Assembly: GCA_947502835.1 (NCBI GenBank)
Contig: CANNBJ010000002.1
Location: forward strand, 333,850 to 397,849
From: Bdellovibrionales bacterium
GTDB lineage: Bacteria; Bdellovibrionota; UBA1018; CAIMNF01
Length of the DNA: 64,000 bases
Reading direction: 5' to 3'
A program made the translations under genes and the position numbers. This document shows, piece after piece, positions 24,010 to 33,054 of this stretch; position 1 is the stretch's first letter, and every line of letters starts with the position of its first letter. The notes under the pieces are model-generated. The model was not told the DNA's origin and searched no databases. It saw only the letters and a list, made by a program, of their open reading frames with translations.

Positions 24010-25500
24010 GTGTTCGGTTCTTGCAGTGATTTCCGAAAAAGAACATTTCGATGGGTTTTGTCCGTCCTGGTGATCACCCACAGCGCGATTTCTGCGCGTG
24101 CTGCCGCTGCGAATCCGATTCAAACCGAGCTCAGGAGACTCAACAAATGTTACGCCCAATTTGTGGGGTTGCGGATTAAAACAAGTGACCCTCTTTGGCA
24201 ACAGGTCGCGGCTGGCACGAAGAACGGGGTGGATGCCTGCATGGATGTTTTTCATCGGGGCGATCTTGGGAGTGATGGCCGAATTTCTCAGGTTGCGGGA
24301 GAGTATGATTCGGTCGGATCCCAGATCCTGAGTCGTTTTCTTGAGTTTTATAGGTCCACCTTCTACGTCACTGACATCGCGACATCGACCGGGTTTCAGC
24401 CAGATCTGTATGATGCGAATTCGCCTGCGTTCCATTTTTTGTATTCTGCGTTCAAGCCCGGCGAATTGTATTCGAATTCGGTGAAACGCGCTCAGGGACT
24501 GCGCGCATATCGCCTCAGTTTGCGCACGGGTCCCAGAATCCGTTCCGTGATTGGACTGAAGGCCTTGGTGCAGTATCAACAAGGCAACACCGCAGATGGT
24601 GCGCAAACCATTGTCAATTTCAATCCCACTCTTGTCGAAACAGGTCGACTGATCGGCATCAGGCCGGATGAGGTGTCCAATGTGGAAACCGCGATGCAGT
24701 GGAAAAGGGTTTCGTTTCAAGGAAGAAACGTGAGCGCCTCCATGGGAGCTGGATTTCTGGGCGATCAAACCTATCTCACTGCCAATAACAATCAGGATGG
24801 AGTTTGGGCGAACAACAACGGCACCATCAGAATTTTCAGAGTCTGGGCCCGATCCATGCTCAGTGATTCCTTGGGTAGACCACTCCCGGCCCTTCGGGCC
24901 TCGGATGTGACCTCAGAAGTTGAAGCCTCTTCGGACATTCCTTGGAGACAATCGAGCTCCTGTCTTCGATGTCATGATTCCATGGACAATGCCGCCGGAG
25001 CGATCCGGAATCTTGCCAGGCTCAGGACTACCGACGGAGGCGAGGGGCAGGTGAGGTTCTGGGTGAATTTCGTAAGTCCGAGCGATATGGCTACGGCTGC
25101 CCCCTTGCCCCGTACCAGACTCGAAATCGGAGATTCCTCGTACTTCAAGCGCCCCGCCGATTTCAAACTTCGGTATCGAAGTTACGACGGAACACTCGTC
25201 GATGTTTCCGGCACGGGCCTTGCCAGTCTTGCAGAAAAGATTGCAGAGACGAATGACTTCTATGCGACAGCGGCGAAACGGCATTATGAGTTTCTGACGG
25301 GGATTGCTGCAAATCTAGATGACATTACCGATCCCGATGCGGTGTCCCTGAGTCCTGCTGAGCTGAAGATCCGAAATCGAGTCATAGAACTGGGGATCGC
25401 CTTGAAGAATCATCAGAGCATACCCGCACTGATTCGTTCCATCCTCGCACTCCCTGAATACCTGGATCAGTCGGCAGCAAAAGCGGGAGGTGGCAAGTGA
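24010..25500 (+). CDS. Exported protein with CxxCH motif, DUF1588-like
   Basis: About 496 residues. The GTG at 24010 is chosen because GAGGGGG ends about 8 nt before it; a GTG at 24001 abuts that motif. The start gives a signal peptide (FRKRTFRWVLSVLVIT..ISARA). Near residue 318 is SSCLRCHDSMDNAAGAIRNL, close in shape to the CxxCHxxxDPxG signature of DUF1588 in planctomycete exported proteins; CxxCH may bind heme c. The C-terminal part ends with SIPALIRSILALPEYL. The first gene of a three-gene exported operon, it overlaps the next by 4 nt (GTGA). Function unknown. Confidence 0.7.
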   Translation: MFGSCSDFRKRTFRWVLSVLVITHSAISARAAAANPIQTELRRLNKCYAQFVGLRIKTSDPLWQQVAAGTKNGVDACMDVFHRGDLGSDGRISQVAGEYDSVGSQILSRFLEFYRSTFYVTDIATSTGFQPDLYDANSPAFHFLYSAFKPGELYSNSVKRAQGLRAYRLSLRTGPRIRSVIGLKALVQYQQGNTADGAQTIVNFNPTLVETGRLIGIRPDEVSNVETAMQWKRVSFQGRNVSASMGAGFLGDQTYLTANNNQDGVWANNNGTIRIFRVWARSMLSDSLGRPLPALRASDVTSEVEASSDIPWRQSSSCLRCHDSMDNAAGAIRNLARLRTTDGGEGQVRFWVNFVSPSDMATAAPLPRTRLEIGDSSYFKRPADFKLRYRSYDGTLVDVSGTGLASLAEKIAETNDFYATAAKRHYEFLTGIAANLDDITDPDAVSLSPAELKIRNRVIELGIALKNHQSIPALIRSILALPEYLDQSAAKAGGGK

Positions 25501-26162
25501 GATCAATTCGCTTCCTTTTGCTTTTAGTGCTTTCGTCCCCCGCGTGCGACATGGCCCGTACGAGGCTTGTTTTCATGGAGCCCGAGAGCGTAGTTCAATC
25601 AGAAAAGCTCGAAACCTTTGGTCAATCCCTGCAGCTTGCAGACCGCTCCTACGTGGAATCTGCCTTGAAGGATGTCTTCGAAGTAACTCCCGAATTCCCG
25701 GAGGCCAAACAGCTCGAGGATCTGATCTATTTTGATGGGTCCTTCGGGGGCGGATGTGATCTCTACGGAGCATCCGAAGTCGTGAGCGGAACCGCAGCCC
25801 AGGCTGAATTCAAGCGCGCATCCTGCGGGATCAAGCTTTCTGAGAGTCAGCCTGTGACTTCAAGCGCGCAGAGAATGGCACAGACAGTAAAGGCATGTGA
25901 TGTCTTGATTTACGGGGCAAATACGTTTCCGCGGGTGATGGCGAAAGTCATTCCCGGGTGGACAGCGGGTAGGGCAGCGAATCGACCCACGCCTGAGCGA
26001 TTGAAGGTTGCGTACGCACTGTTTGACCGGACAGGACTCCTTCCTGATACCGTGATTGAGAAGCTGATGGATCTTTCAAATTCCGTAAGCGATGCGGATG
26101 AGGCTTGGAGGTGGGTGCTGAAGGCTTACTGTGAATCACCGGAGTTCTTGCAGGCTTGGTAG
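25497..26162 (+). CDS. Putative lipoprotein of the DUF1588/DUF1501-like operon
   Basis: 221 residues starting at GTG in a GTGA overlap. The N-terminus MRSIRFLLLLVLSSPAC fits a short lipoprotein signal with Cys17. Five further cysteines occur (GGGCDLY, RASCGI, KACDVL, KAYCES). The end, DEAWRWVLKAYCESPEFLQAW, resembles the terminal segment seen in planctomycete-type DUF1585/DUF1592 proteins and echoes the end of the preceding product. It probably acts with the flanking genes outside the inner membrane. Confidence 0.65.
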   Translation: MRSIRFLLLLVLSSPACDMARTRLVFMEPESVVQSEKLETFGQSLQLADRSYVESALKDVFEVTPEFPEAKQLEDLIYFDGSFGGGCDLYGASEVVSGTAAQAEFKRASCGIKLSESQPVTSSAQRMAQTVKACDVLIYGANTFPRVMAKVIPGWTAGRAANRPTPERLKVAYALFDRTGLLPDTVIEKLMDLSNSVSDADEAWRWVLKAYCESPEFLQAW

Positions 26163-26175
26163 GAAGGAATTCAAT

Positions 26176-27912
26176 ATGGATCGACGCAAGTTTTTGAAAA
26201 ATACGATTGGCGGGATTGGCGGATCCATTCTCACCTCCTCACTCATCGATTTCTATCTTCTAAATGTTTACCGGGGAATGATCCATCAGGCCTTTGGGCT
26301 TCCGCAGGGAGGAGAGGTCGAAAAGAAATTCCTGAACGTCGCAGTGTATGGTGGCATGCCGGGCTGGATGTGGAACATTCCCCTTCGGCCCAACGGGGAT
26401 TCGGATGCATTCAGCTACGGGTATCAAACCAATGATCCCTCAAAAAGCATGCTTTGGACGAAGTTCGTCAGTGACTCGGCGGCTCCGGGTGGCTTCTCCG
26501 GGCGTTACGAACATACGAGAGTGGGGGATTGGCATTTGCCCCATCTGTGGTCCGGGTTGATCGCAAGGCCTGATGGACAGACCGAGCAAATGAGCAAGCT
26601 TGCTGCAAACATGCTCGCCATGCGTGGAATCAAGCTTCAGTTTGATGATCATGAAGGCAACCGATATCGAAATGTCCGCCCCGAAAAGGGGTTGTCCATC
26701 GGTGGGTTGGTTGCCGATCGGGCTACCACTCCCATGCCTGCAATCGCATTTGATGCCGGGGTGAACTATTTCAAGTCTGCAAAAGGAATCAGTCAGCTAG
26801 AACTCACGAAAGATCAAACTTTTGCCAGCGCTTTCTCAAGCTTTCAGGGGGCGGGTGAGCGGATCAGCGGGAACGCCACACTCCAAAGCAAGCTGGATGG
26901 AGTCCTTGATTTGATGAAGGCAAACTCGGCCCTTAAGAATTCCTCCCTCCCCACTACCTATTCCGACCGGGTTGCGGCACGCAAGCTGATGACGAAGGAC
27001 CTGGTCGCACTGGAGGCCCAGTTCAACACGATGAAATCGAAATATCTTGATCTCATCACACGAGCCATTTCAGATCCCCTGCTGAGACTGGAAGGCCTGG
27101 ATAATGTCGCCATGCCCGGGCAGGTAAGCAAGCACTTCAGGCTCTCGACTACATCGGATGGTTCCAAGCAAGGAATCTATTATGGTGGAGATGACATCCG
27201 GAATCTCGCGGCAAATGCATCGATTCCCTGGCTTGCCGAGCAGTTTGCAATTTCCGAACTGATGCTCACCGGGGGGAGCATTGGCAGCGCATTCAGCTCT
27301 TCCATCAACATTGTTGCTTTCGGGGGCTTTTTTGCAAAAGCGGACAAGGTCTACGTGGGCGAGAGTTCGACGGCACCGGTTCTCAATCGTCAGTATTATT
27401 TTCCGGTTGATTCGCACTATGTCGGATCGCATGCGCACTTAATCCTTCATTCAAAATACGCACGCGCCCTTTCATCTTGCCTCTATGAATTGATCACTCG
27501 TCTGAAGGGCGTGAGTTTAGTCAACGGGAGTCTTTTCGATTCCACTCTGATTGCGGTGACGACCGAGTTCAATCGGACCAATGATCAACTGCAAGTGGGA
27601 ACGGGGCACGGATATACGGGCTCGGGCTATACCTTGTTCTCGGGATCAATCCCGAAGACAACAGTCGTGGGAAACATCAAAGCCGATGCGGCAGTCGAGA
27701 ATTTTGGTGGTACTTGGGGAGAGGGGGCGCCGATGGGGGGCACCGTTTCGAATGGAAACGTCCTCAGCATCGGAAATGCAGTCTCCACAGCTTGTCAGAT
27801 TCTTGGAGTTCCTTCTCCAACGCCCCTGTATCCCTCACTGGCCACAAGGAATCCCGTCACGGGAAAGGTGTCTGTCCCTGAAGTCTGGGCAAGGCCCGAA
27901 AACATTTCATGA
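26176..27912 (+). CDS. Tat-exported DUF1501/DUF1552-like protein
   Basis: 578 residues from the ATG preceded by AGGAAGGA (a longer frame has no ribosome site). The start MDRRKFLKNTIGGIGGSIL is a Tat-type signal (RRKFLK). The remainder shows no membrane helix; segments such as GGMPGWMWNIPLRPNGD and LIAVTTEFNRT with a later HG motif resemble the DUF1501/DUF1552 families that accompany DUF1588-type proteins in planctomycetes. The fold of those families relates to alkaline-phosphatase-like proteins, so a hydrolase role is conceivable but unproven. Third and last gene of the operon. Confidence 0.72.
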   Translation: MDRRKFLKNTIGGIGGSILTSSLIDFYLLNVYRGMIHQAFGLPQGGEVEKKFLNVAVYGGMPGWMWNIPLRPNGDSDAFSYGYQTNDPSKSMLWTKFVSDSAAPGGFSGRYEHTRVGDWHLPHLWSGLIARPDGQTEQMSKLAANMLAMRGIKLQFDDHEGNRYRNVRPEKGLSIGGLVADRATTPMPAIAFDAGVNYFKSAKGISQLELTKDQTFASAFSSFQGAGERISGNATLQSKLDGVLDLMKANSALKNSSLPTTYSDRVAARKLMTKDLVALEAQFNTMKSKYLDLITRAISDPLLRLEGLDNVAMPGQVSKHFRLSTTSDGSKQGIYYGGDDIRNLAANASIPWLAEQFAISELMLTGGSIGSAFSSSINIVAFGGFFAKADKVYVGESSTAPVLNRQYYFPVDSHYVGSHAHLILHSKYARALSSCLYELITRLKGVSLVNGSLFDSTLIAVTTEFNRTNDQLQVGTGHGYTGSGYTLFSGSIPKTTVVGNIKADAAVENFGGTWGEGAPMGGTVSNGNVLSIGNAVSTACQILGVPSPTPLYPSLATRNPVTGKVSVPEVWARPENIS

Positions 27913-27928
27913 ATCGACAAAGACGGAG

Positions 27929-28798
27929 TCAGCGCCCCTCGTCTTCAAGCGCGGCCTTGATGCGAAGGTAGCTCTCAAATCGAGGCAAGTGCTCATAGGG
28001 CTCGCGCTTGATTTGAAGCTCATAGAGTTCAGGGAAGTATTGAATCAGGTCTTTGGGGCCAACGTGGATGAGTCCGAACTCCTTGATCCCCGGAGTGTCG
28101 ATGAATCGGGTGCCTTCGCCAGCCGCAATCATCTTTGAAACGGTGGTGGTGTGCTTGCCCTTTCCGGTGACTCCGCTCACTTCGCCCACCTTGCCCACTG
28201 TTTCGCCGAACAGGAGCGAAAGAAGAGAAGTCTTTCCCACGCCGGAATGACCGCAGAATGCCGAGGTTTTTGATTTCAGCACTCCCCGGAGAACCTCGAG
28301 TCCGGCCCCCGTCCTGGTCGATACCGGAAAGCAACGATAGCCCAGATCCTCATAGAGCTGCCACGGGCGCTCGGATCCGGAATCGAGATCCATCTTGTTG
28401 ATGACGATGAGGGGCGTGATTTGCGCCACCGTTGTTGCGATCAGGAAGCGATCGATCAGGCCTGGCGAAAAGTCGGGTTCATGCAGGCTCGAGGTGATCA
28501 CGACGAAGTCGAGGTTCGCAGCAATCGTATGCATGATCTTGCCTTCGCGCCCCGGAGCTTTTCGCGAAATGAAGTTGCGGCGTGGCTCCACCTCTTCGAT
28601 GACGCCGTCTTTTGAGCCGTAGAGGTGGACCTTGACCCGGTCACCGGGCGCGACGGGGGATCGCTCCCGCCATTCGGCATCGCGATCGACAATCTGGCCG
28701 CGCCGGTAGCTGCAGAGTACCCGCTTTGATTCATCCTGATCGAGAATGACATTGGCCATCTTCGGAAAAACTTCACTGATGACGCCCGTTGCGCTCAT
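27929..28798 (-). CDS. rsgA: Ribosome small-subunit GTPase RsgA lacking zinc domain
   Basis: 289 residues. OB-fold about 1-75, then a circularly permuted GTPase with G4 NKMD (134-137), P-loop GHSGVGKTS (183-191) and G3 DTPG (234-237). RsgA releases RbfA and checks late 30S assembly. The usual C-terminal C-x5-C-x-H-x5-C zinc segment is missing: FPELYELQIKREPYEHLP leads straight into RFESYLRIKAAL, which matches the family's last helices. The reading frame is otherwise intact. It overlaps the upstream methyltransferase gene by 4 nt. Confidence 0.9.
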   Translation of the reverse strand: MSATGVISEVFPKMANVILDQDESKRVLCSYRRGQIVDRDAEWRERSPVAPGDRVKVHLYGSKDGVIEEVEPRRNFISRKAPGREGKIMHTIAANLDFVVITSSLHEPDFSPGLIDRFLIATTVAQITPLIVINKMDLDSGSERPWQLYEDLGYRCFPVSTRTGAGLEVLRGVLKSKTSAFCGHSGVGKTSLLSLLFGETVGKVGEVSGVTGKGKHTTTVSKMIAAGEGTRFIDTPGIKEFGLIHVGPKDLIQYFPELYELQIKREPYEHLPRFESYLRIKAALEDEGR

Positions 28799-29511
28799 TT
28801 TTTCCTCGCAAGAATGGCGACCATGTCCATGTTTTGATCAATGTACTCCCGGTAAATCAAGGTCTCGAACTCCTGCAGGGACGCCTTCAGTGCGCCCCCT
28901 TTCACCCGGAAATCATCCGGAACAAGGCTTGAAGCCGGTCGGCCGTTGTCCCTCTTCAAATAAAACATGATGTAACCGCCTTTCTTCAGTGCGCTCTTGA
29001 ATTTCGGAAGCAGGCGCTCCGAAAAAAAGAGGGAGACCAGGATGAAGTCATAGGCTTCTTTCGGGTAGGGATATTCGAACAGATCCCCCACGATTCCCTT
29101 GATCGAGGTCTTTTTTGCCTTTGCCTCTTGCAGTGCCCGATCCACGGCGATTTGCGACAGGTCCACGCCCTCGACCTTGAAGCCGTTCCTCGCTAAAAAA
29201 ATCGCGTTTCTTCCCTCACCCATTGCGGGGACAAAGGCCCGCCCCCGTGGAATGATTTCCAGGTTTTCCCTGAGGAATCCGATCGCATCTTTGCCGAAGG
29301 CGTGGTTCTTCTTTTGGTAAAAACGATCCCATGCGGAGTGGTCCTCCTCCGGGCTCTCCCCGGTGAGGGCCTCGAAGGTTGCGGAATCGGGAGGGGGCAA
29401 GGGACCTGAAGAATCCGGAAGAGCGGGAGGCGCGAACAGGCAAAGGAGAAGAATGAGGCCGAAGACCCGACCGGAAGTCCTTTGAATGCTCTCGAGCCCT
29501 GTCATCCGCAC
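28795..29511 (-). CDS. Class I SAM methyltransferase with N-terminal signal
   Basis: 238 residues. Residues about 1-32 look like an export signal (FGLILLLCLFAPPALPDS). Residues about 60-238 are a TehB-like methyltransferase: AFVPAMGEGRNAIFLARNG for motif I, VEGVDLS for the acidic loop, YDFILVSLFF, and LLPKFKSALKKGGYIMFY. The position after VPA that is usually Gly-x-Gly is MGEG. Because SAM is not normally found in the periplasm, either the hydrophobic N-terminus anchors a cytoplasmic domain or the true start is downstream. It overlaps rsgA by 4 nt. Confidence 0.8.
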   Translation of the reverse strand: MRMTGLESIQRTSGRVFGLILLLCLFAPPALPDSSGPLPPPDSATFEALTGESPEEDHSAWDRFYQKKNHAFGKDAIGFLRENLEIIPRGRAFVPAMGEGRNAIFLARNGFKVEGVDLSQIAVDRALQEAKAKKTSIKGIVGDLFEYPYPKEAYDFILVSLFFSERLLPKFKSALKKGGYIMFYLKRDNGRPASSLVPDDFRVKGGALKASLQEFETLIYREYIDQNMDMVAILARKK

Positions 29512-29550
29512 TCAAGGAGCCTACGAAATTCCCGTGACTCCGTCAAAGAG

Positions 29551-30312
29551 ATGCTCCAAAATGCGGCAGAGATGGTGATGTCGCGAACGCTCCGGATTTT
29601 AACGATTTTCATGGTGGGGTTTCCCATCCTTCACCCTTTGCTTTCGGCACTGGTGTTTCAGCTTCCGATCAAGGGGGTGGTGTCGATTGCTCTTTCACCG
29701 CTCTTCTACCTCTTATCGGTGTTCTGGGTGATGAGTGGCATCGGGATCCGGTCGTTTCATCACTGGTCTTGGTATACCTTTGGAGTCGCACAGGTGCTTG
29801 CTGCCTATTTCAATGCCTTGATTCTCGTGAATCACAGCAATTCGGAATTCAAAGGGTTCTCCTTCGGGTTTGTCATGTTGCTTCAATACCTCCTGTTTCG
29901 CCTCGTGGCGCACGAGGTTCGTGTTCCCTACCTTTTCCCCAAGATCAACTGGTGGGAGAGTGGAATCGCCGGCACCCACCACCTTGAAGTGGATCTCACA
30001 CCCACCCAAGGGGGAGTTCCCGCGTCCAAGGGGCAGCTCCTGGATTTGAATCTACGGGGGTGTTTCATCAAGTCCCCCCATGATTTTCGTCTTCATGATC
30101 CGATCCAGGTCCGGATCAATGCCTACGGGCAGGAGCTGGTTTTGCCGGGAAGAGTGGTCTGGAATGCGAAAAGCACCGTGACCCATCCGAAGGGGATCGG
30201 AATCCAGTTCGGCGAGCTTGAAAGACCGCTCAAGCGGAAAACCAGGGTGCTCATCAAATATTTCAACCAGCAAAAGGAGAGTTCCGGTGGAAACCCAGCC
30301 CTACCTGCTTGA
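29551..30312 (+). CDS. Membrane protein with C-terminal PilZ domain
   Basis: About 253 residues from ATG 29551; other starts at 29482, 29572 and 29578 are possible, and none has a strong ribosome site. Four to five hydrophobic helices fill residues about 10-130. Residues about 145-245 resemble a PilZ domain, with LLDLNLRGCFIKS at the place of the D/N-x-S-x-x-G motif and GIGIQFGEL near the end. The RxxxR arginine pair that contacts cyclic-di-GMP is not obvious, so binding is uncertain. It overlaps tadA by 26 nt. Confidence 0.72.
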   Translation: MLQNAAEMVMSRTLRILTIFMVGFPILHPLLSALVFQLPIKGVVSIALSPLFYLLSVFWVMSGIGIRSFHHWSWYTFGVAQVLAAYFNALILVNHSNSEFKGFSFGFVMLLQYLLFRLVAHEVRVPYLFPKINWWESGIAGTHHLEVDLTPTQGGVPASKGQLLDLNLRGCFIKSPHDFRLHDPIQVRINAYGQELVLPGRVVWNAKSTVTHPKGIGIQFGELERPLKRKTRVLIKYFNQQKESSGGNPALPA

Positions 30313-30742
30313 GGCACTGAAGCTCGCCAAAGAGGCCGGAACGCGGGGGGAGGTCCCTGTCGGTGCGGTGGTGGTTCATGAGGGAAGCGTTGTGGGGCGC
30401 GGATCGAATTCGAGGGAGGTCGAGCAAGATCCCCTGGGTCATGCGGAAATGCAAGCGCTCCGGGATGCTGCCAAAGCACTTGGTTCGTGGCGTCTCGTGG
30501 ATTGTGATCTGTACGTTACGCTTGAGCCGTGTCCCATGTGTCTTGCCGCTTGTCAGCAGGCGAGGGTCCGGAAGGTGGTGTATGGAGCGCGGGATGAAAA
30601 GGGGGGTGCCCTTTGCCTTGGATTCGGTGTTCATGATCACCCGAAATTGAATCACCGTTTCGAGGTCATCCACTCTCCGATGGAGGAGTGTTCGCAGGTG
30701 CTGAAGGATTTTTTCAAATCCCTCCGGAATCAGTCCGGTTGA
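30287..30742 (+). CDS. tadA: tRNA-specific adenosine deaminase TadA
   Basis: 151 residues from a GTG preceded by AAGGAG at good spacing, inside the end of the PilZ gene. Deaminase motifs are complete: His52 and Glu54 (GHAEMQAL), Cys82 and Cys85 (LEPCPMCLAAC). The Arg-Gly-Glu-Val-Pro-Val-Gly-Ala segment at residues 20-27 is typical of TadA. The enzyme makes inosine at the wobble base of tRNA-Arg(ACG) and is usually essential. Confidence 0.93.
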   Translation: METQPYLLEALKLAKEAGTRGEVPVGAVVVHEGSVVGRGSNSREVEQDPLGHAEMQALRDAAKALGSWRLVDCDLYVTLEPCPMCLAACQQARVRKVVYGARDEKGGALCLGFGVHDHPKLNHRFEVIHSPMEECSQVLKDFFKSLRNQSG

Positions 30743-30760
30743 GTGTGATAGGGTCCATCC

Positions 30761-31999
30761 ATGCAAGAATCGTTTTTTAAAAACCTGCTTCATGTTCTCG
30801 GCAATCGCCGGATGGGTGTGACCTTGATTCTCGGGTTCTCCTCCGGAATTCCCCTTGCGCTGACCGGAAGCACGCTTCAGGCCTGGCTGACCCAAGAGAA
30901 GGTGGATCTCACCACAATCGGGATTTTTTCGTTGGTGGGGATGCCCTATACGCTCAAGTTTCTCTGGTCCGCAGTGATGGACAGGTATGTTCCGTCGTTC
31001 TTCGGGCGCAGGCGTGGTTGGATTCTCATCACCCAGATTCTCCTGATTCTCGGGATTGTCGGGATGGGCGTTACACATCCCGCTACCTCGCCGTTTCAGA
31101 TGGCACTCATCGCATTTCTCGTCGCGTTCTTCAGCGCAAGCCAGGACATTGTGGTGGATGCCTGGAGAACCGAGGTTTTGAAGCCTGAAGAATACGGTCT
31201 TGGGGCCGGTACCTACACCATGGGTTACAGGCTTGCGATGATCGTCAGTGGGGCATTTGCACTGATTCTTGCGGATCGGATGCCGTGGAGCCGGGTGTAT
31301 TTCTGGATGGCGCTCTCCCTGGGGGTGGGTGCCCTTACGACGATGTTTCTCGCACCCGAACCTGAAATCCGGGAAACCCCGCCACGCACCTTGAAGGAAG
31401 CCGTGGTTTTACCGCTCGTGGATTTTTTCAAAAGAAAAGGCTCTCTCGAGGTCCTCGCATTCATTGTTCTCTACAAGATGGATGTTGTGGTCGCCCTTGC
31501 TTTCACAACGACCTTCATGCTTCAGCTTGGCTTCACCAAAACGGACATCGGAGTTGTGAACAAAGGGGTGGGAATGATTGCGACCCTCGTCGGGACCTTC
31601 GCAGGCGGGATCGTGATGACCCGTCTTGGGGTGAAGAGATCGCTTTGGATCTTCGGGATCCTCCAGGGTCTCGGAAATCTCACCTTTGTTGCCTTGGCAC
31701 ACGTGGGTAAGAATTATCCCCTGATGGTGGCTGCCATTACGACGGAAAATCTCCTGAGTGGAATGGGTACGGCCGCATATTCCGCCTTTCTCATGATGTT
31801 GTGCAATCCCAAATTCACAGCAACCCAATACGCGCTCCTCACGAGCCTCATGGCGTTCACGAGGGTCCTTGCGGGGCCACCGAGCGGATTTTTGGCAGAG
31901 CACGTGGGGTGGGAGATGTATTTTTTGATCGCCATCTCCCTGATGACCCCCGGTCTTTTGCTTTTGACCCGATTTGACCGCTGGAAATTGCGGTCCTGA
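30761..31999 (+). CDS. ampG: AmpG-like muropeptide MFS permease
   Basis: 412 residues with about twelve membrane helices. The start region LILGFSSGIPLALTGSTLQAWL and SLVGMPYTLKFLWSAVMDRY is characteristic of AmpG, which imports anhydro-muropeptides for cell-wall recycling. GRRRGWILITQ between helices 2 and 3 is the MFS loop motif. It starts 18 bp after tadA. The exported M14 peptidase at 3869-4795 could supply the same recycling route, though they are far apart. Confidence 0.88.
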   Translation: MQESFFKNLLHVLGNRRMGVTLILGFSSGIPLALTGSTLQAWLTQEKVDLTTIGIFSLVGMPYTLKFLWSAVMDRYVPSFFGRRRGWILITQILLILGIVGMGVTHPATSPFQMALIAFLVAFFSASQDIVVDAWRTEVLKPEEYGLGAGTYTMGYRLAMIVSGAFALILADRMPWSRVYFWMALSLGVGALTTMFLAPEPEIRETPPRTLKEAVVLPLVDFFKRKGSLEVLAFIVLYKMDVVVALAFTTTFMLQLGFTKTDIGVVNKGVGMIATLVGTFAGGIVMTRLGVKRSLWIFGILQGLGNLTFVALAHVGKNYPLMVAAITTENLLSGMGTAAYSAFLMMLCNPKFTATQYALLTSLMAFTRVLAGPPSGFLAEHVGWEMYFLIAISLMTPGLLLLTRFDRWKLRS

Positions 32000-32042
32000 A
32001 TAAACCGCTTAATTTAATCAGGTACTCTGCCGAAGAGGGAGC

Positions 32043-32663
32043 ATGGGCGCGGGCAGAGGCGAAATCATCAGGAAAATAGGGGCCTCCCTCGTTGATTTCA
32101 TTCTGGAATTCACGGGGGGAGTGCTCGGGTCCTATTTTGGAGCGATGGTCGCAGCATTGGTCACGGTCATGAACCAGAATCCAAGCCCCCATGTCATGCA
32201 AAGCTCCATCAAGAGCGGGTTCGGGATCGGGTTTGTGTTTTGGGCCCTTGGGGTTTCCTTTTTGAACCGCGTCTTGATTCAGGGAATTTCCCGCGCATCC
32301 ATTGGCAAAAAGATCTTCAGGCTTGAACTGATTTCAACAGGAGATAACCTGACTTGGTCGAAAGTCACCTCCAGATGGGTATACTCCATTGGTTCGCTCT
32401 CGTTTTTTGGCTTGGGATACCTCTACGCATTGATTCATCAGGAGTTCCGTACCCTTCATGATGTCATCTCGGACACAGATGTGGTTCCCGCGTTCGAATC
32501 ATCATCCCTTGAAATTTCTCCCAAGGAAACGATGCGCGAGTCCGAGGTTGCCATCCAGAGAATCGTGATTGCGAAGGCCCGGACGGAAGGCCCTTCGGCG
32601 ACCGTTATCCAATTGCCCACGAAGCCAAAAGGCGACAAGAAAGACAAGAAAAGGGTTGCGTGA
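32043..32663 (+). CDS. RDD family membrane protein
   Basis: 206 residues. The N-terminal helix holds an Arg/Lys then Asp pattern (RKIGASLVDFILEF), followed by SIGKKIFRLELIS, the conserved GKxxxxL core of RDD proteins, and TLHDVISDTDVV. Three hydrophobic helices are seen. The C-terminal 50 residues are polar and end in a lysine-rich tail. RDD proteins are small inner-membrane proteins; some are linked to ion transport, but no role can be assigned here. Confidence 0.8.
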   Translation: MGAGRGEIIRKIGASLVDFILEFTGGVLGSYFGAMVAALVTVMNQNPSPHVMQSSIKSGFGIGFVFWALGVSFLNRVLIQGISRASIGKKIFRLELISTGDNLTWSKVTSRWVYSIGSLSFFGLGYLYALIHQEFRTLHDVISDTDVVPAFESSSLEISPKETMRESEVAIQRIVIAKARTEGPSATVIQLPTKPKGDKKDKKRVA

Positions 32664-32693
32664 GTTCTGTGCAGGATCCGTTCGGCGGGAAGC

Positions 32694-33011
32694 TCAATTT
32701 CCCGTGACGATCGTGCAGACTTTTCCAAACACCCCGAGAGTACTCTCGTAGTGCTGATCCACGGAGCTCACCGAGGTGATGGCCCCATCCTTCATGGCTG
32801 CCGAGAGGGTTGCATCACCAGAGGTGACCAATCCGAAGTAGTTCGAAGAACATGCGGTTCCCCGCTTTTTCCCGGCAGGATTCTGGGTCACCATGATCCC
32901 CTCATAATGATCGGTGCGGATCAAACCCGGTCCGGTCCGTGAGGAAGGTGTTGCACAAGAGACGAGAAAACATCCGAGAGCCAGGGCGGGGAGAATCTGG
33001 TTTTGAATCAT
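32694..33011 (-). CDS. TRL-like lipoprotein
   Basis: About 105 residues from the ATG preceded by GAGGG. The signal MIQNQILPALALGCFLVSC has a lipobox with Cys19. The mature part has the TRL-domain features GKKRGTACSSNYFGLVTSGDATLSAAMKDG in pieces: a Gly-rich start, Ala-Cys-Ser, the GDA motif and the VDQHYESTLGVFG ending in a short strand. TRL proteins occur near tRNA genes in some spirochaetes and are of unknown function; no tRNA is adjacent here. A longer frame start at 33110 would hide the signal. Confidence 0.75.
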   Translation of the reverse strand: MIQNQILPALALGCFLVSCATPSSRTGPGLIRTDHYEGIMVTQNPAGKKRGTACSSNYFGLVTSGDATLSAAMKDGAITSVSSVDQHYESTLGVFGKVCTIVTGN

Positions 33012-33054
33012 GCCCTCATTTGAGCAAATCTTTACCCTGCGGGCCACAGGTATC

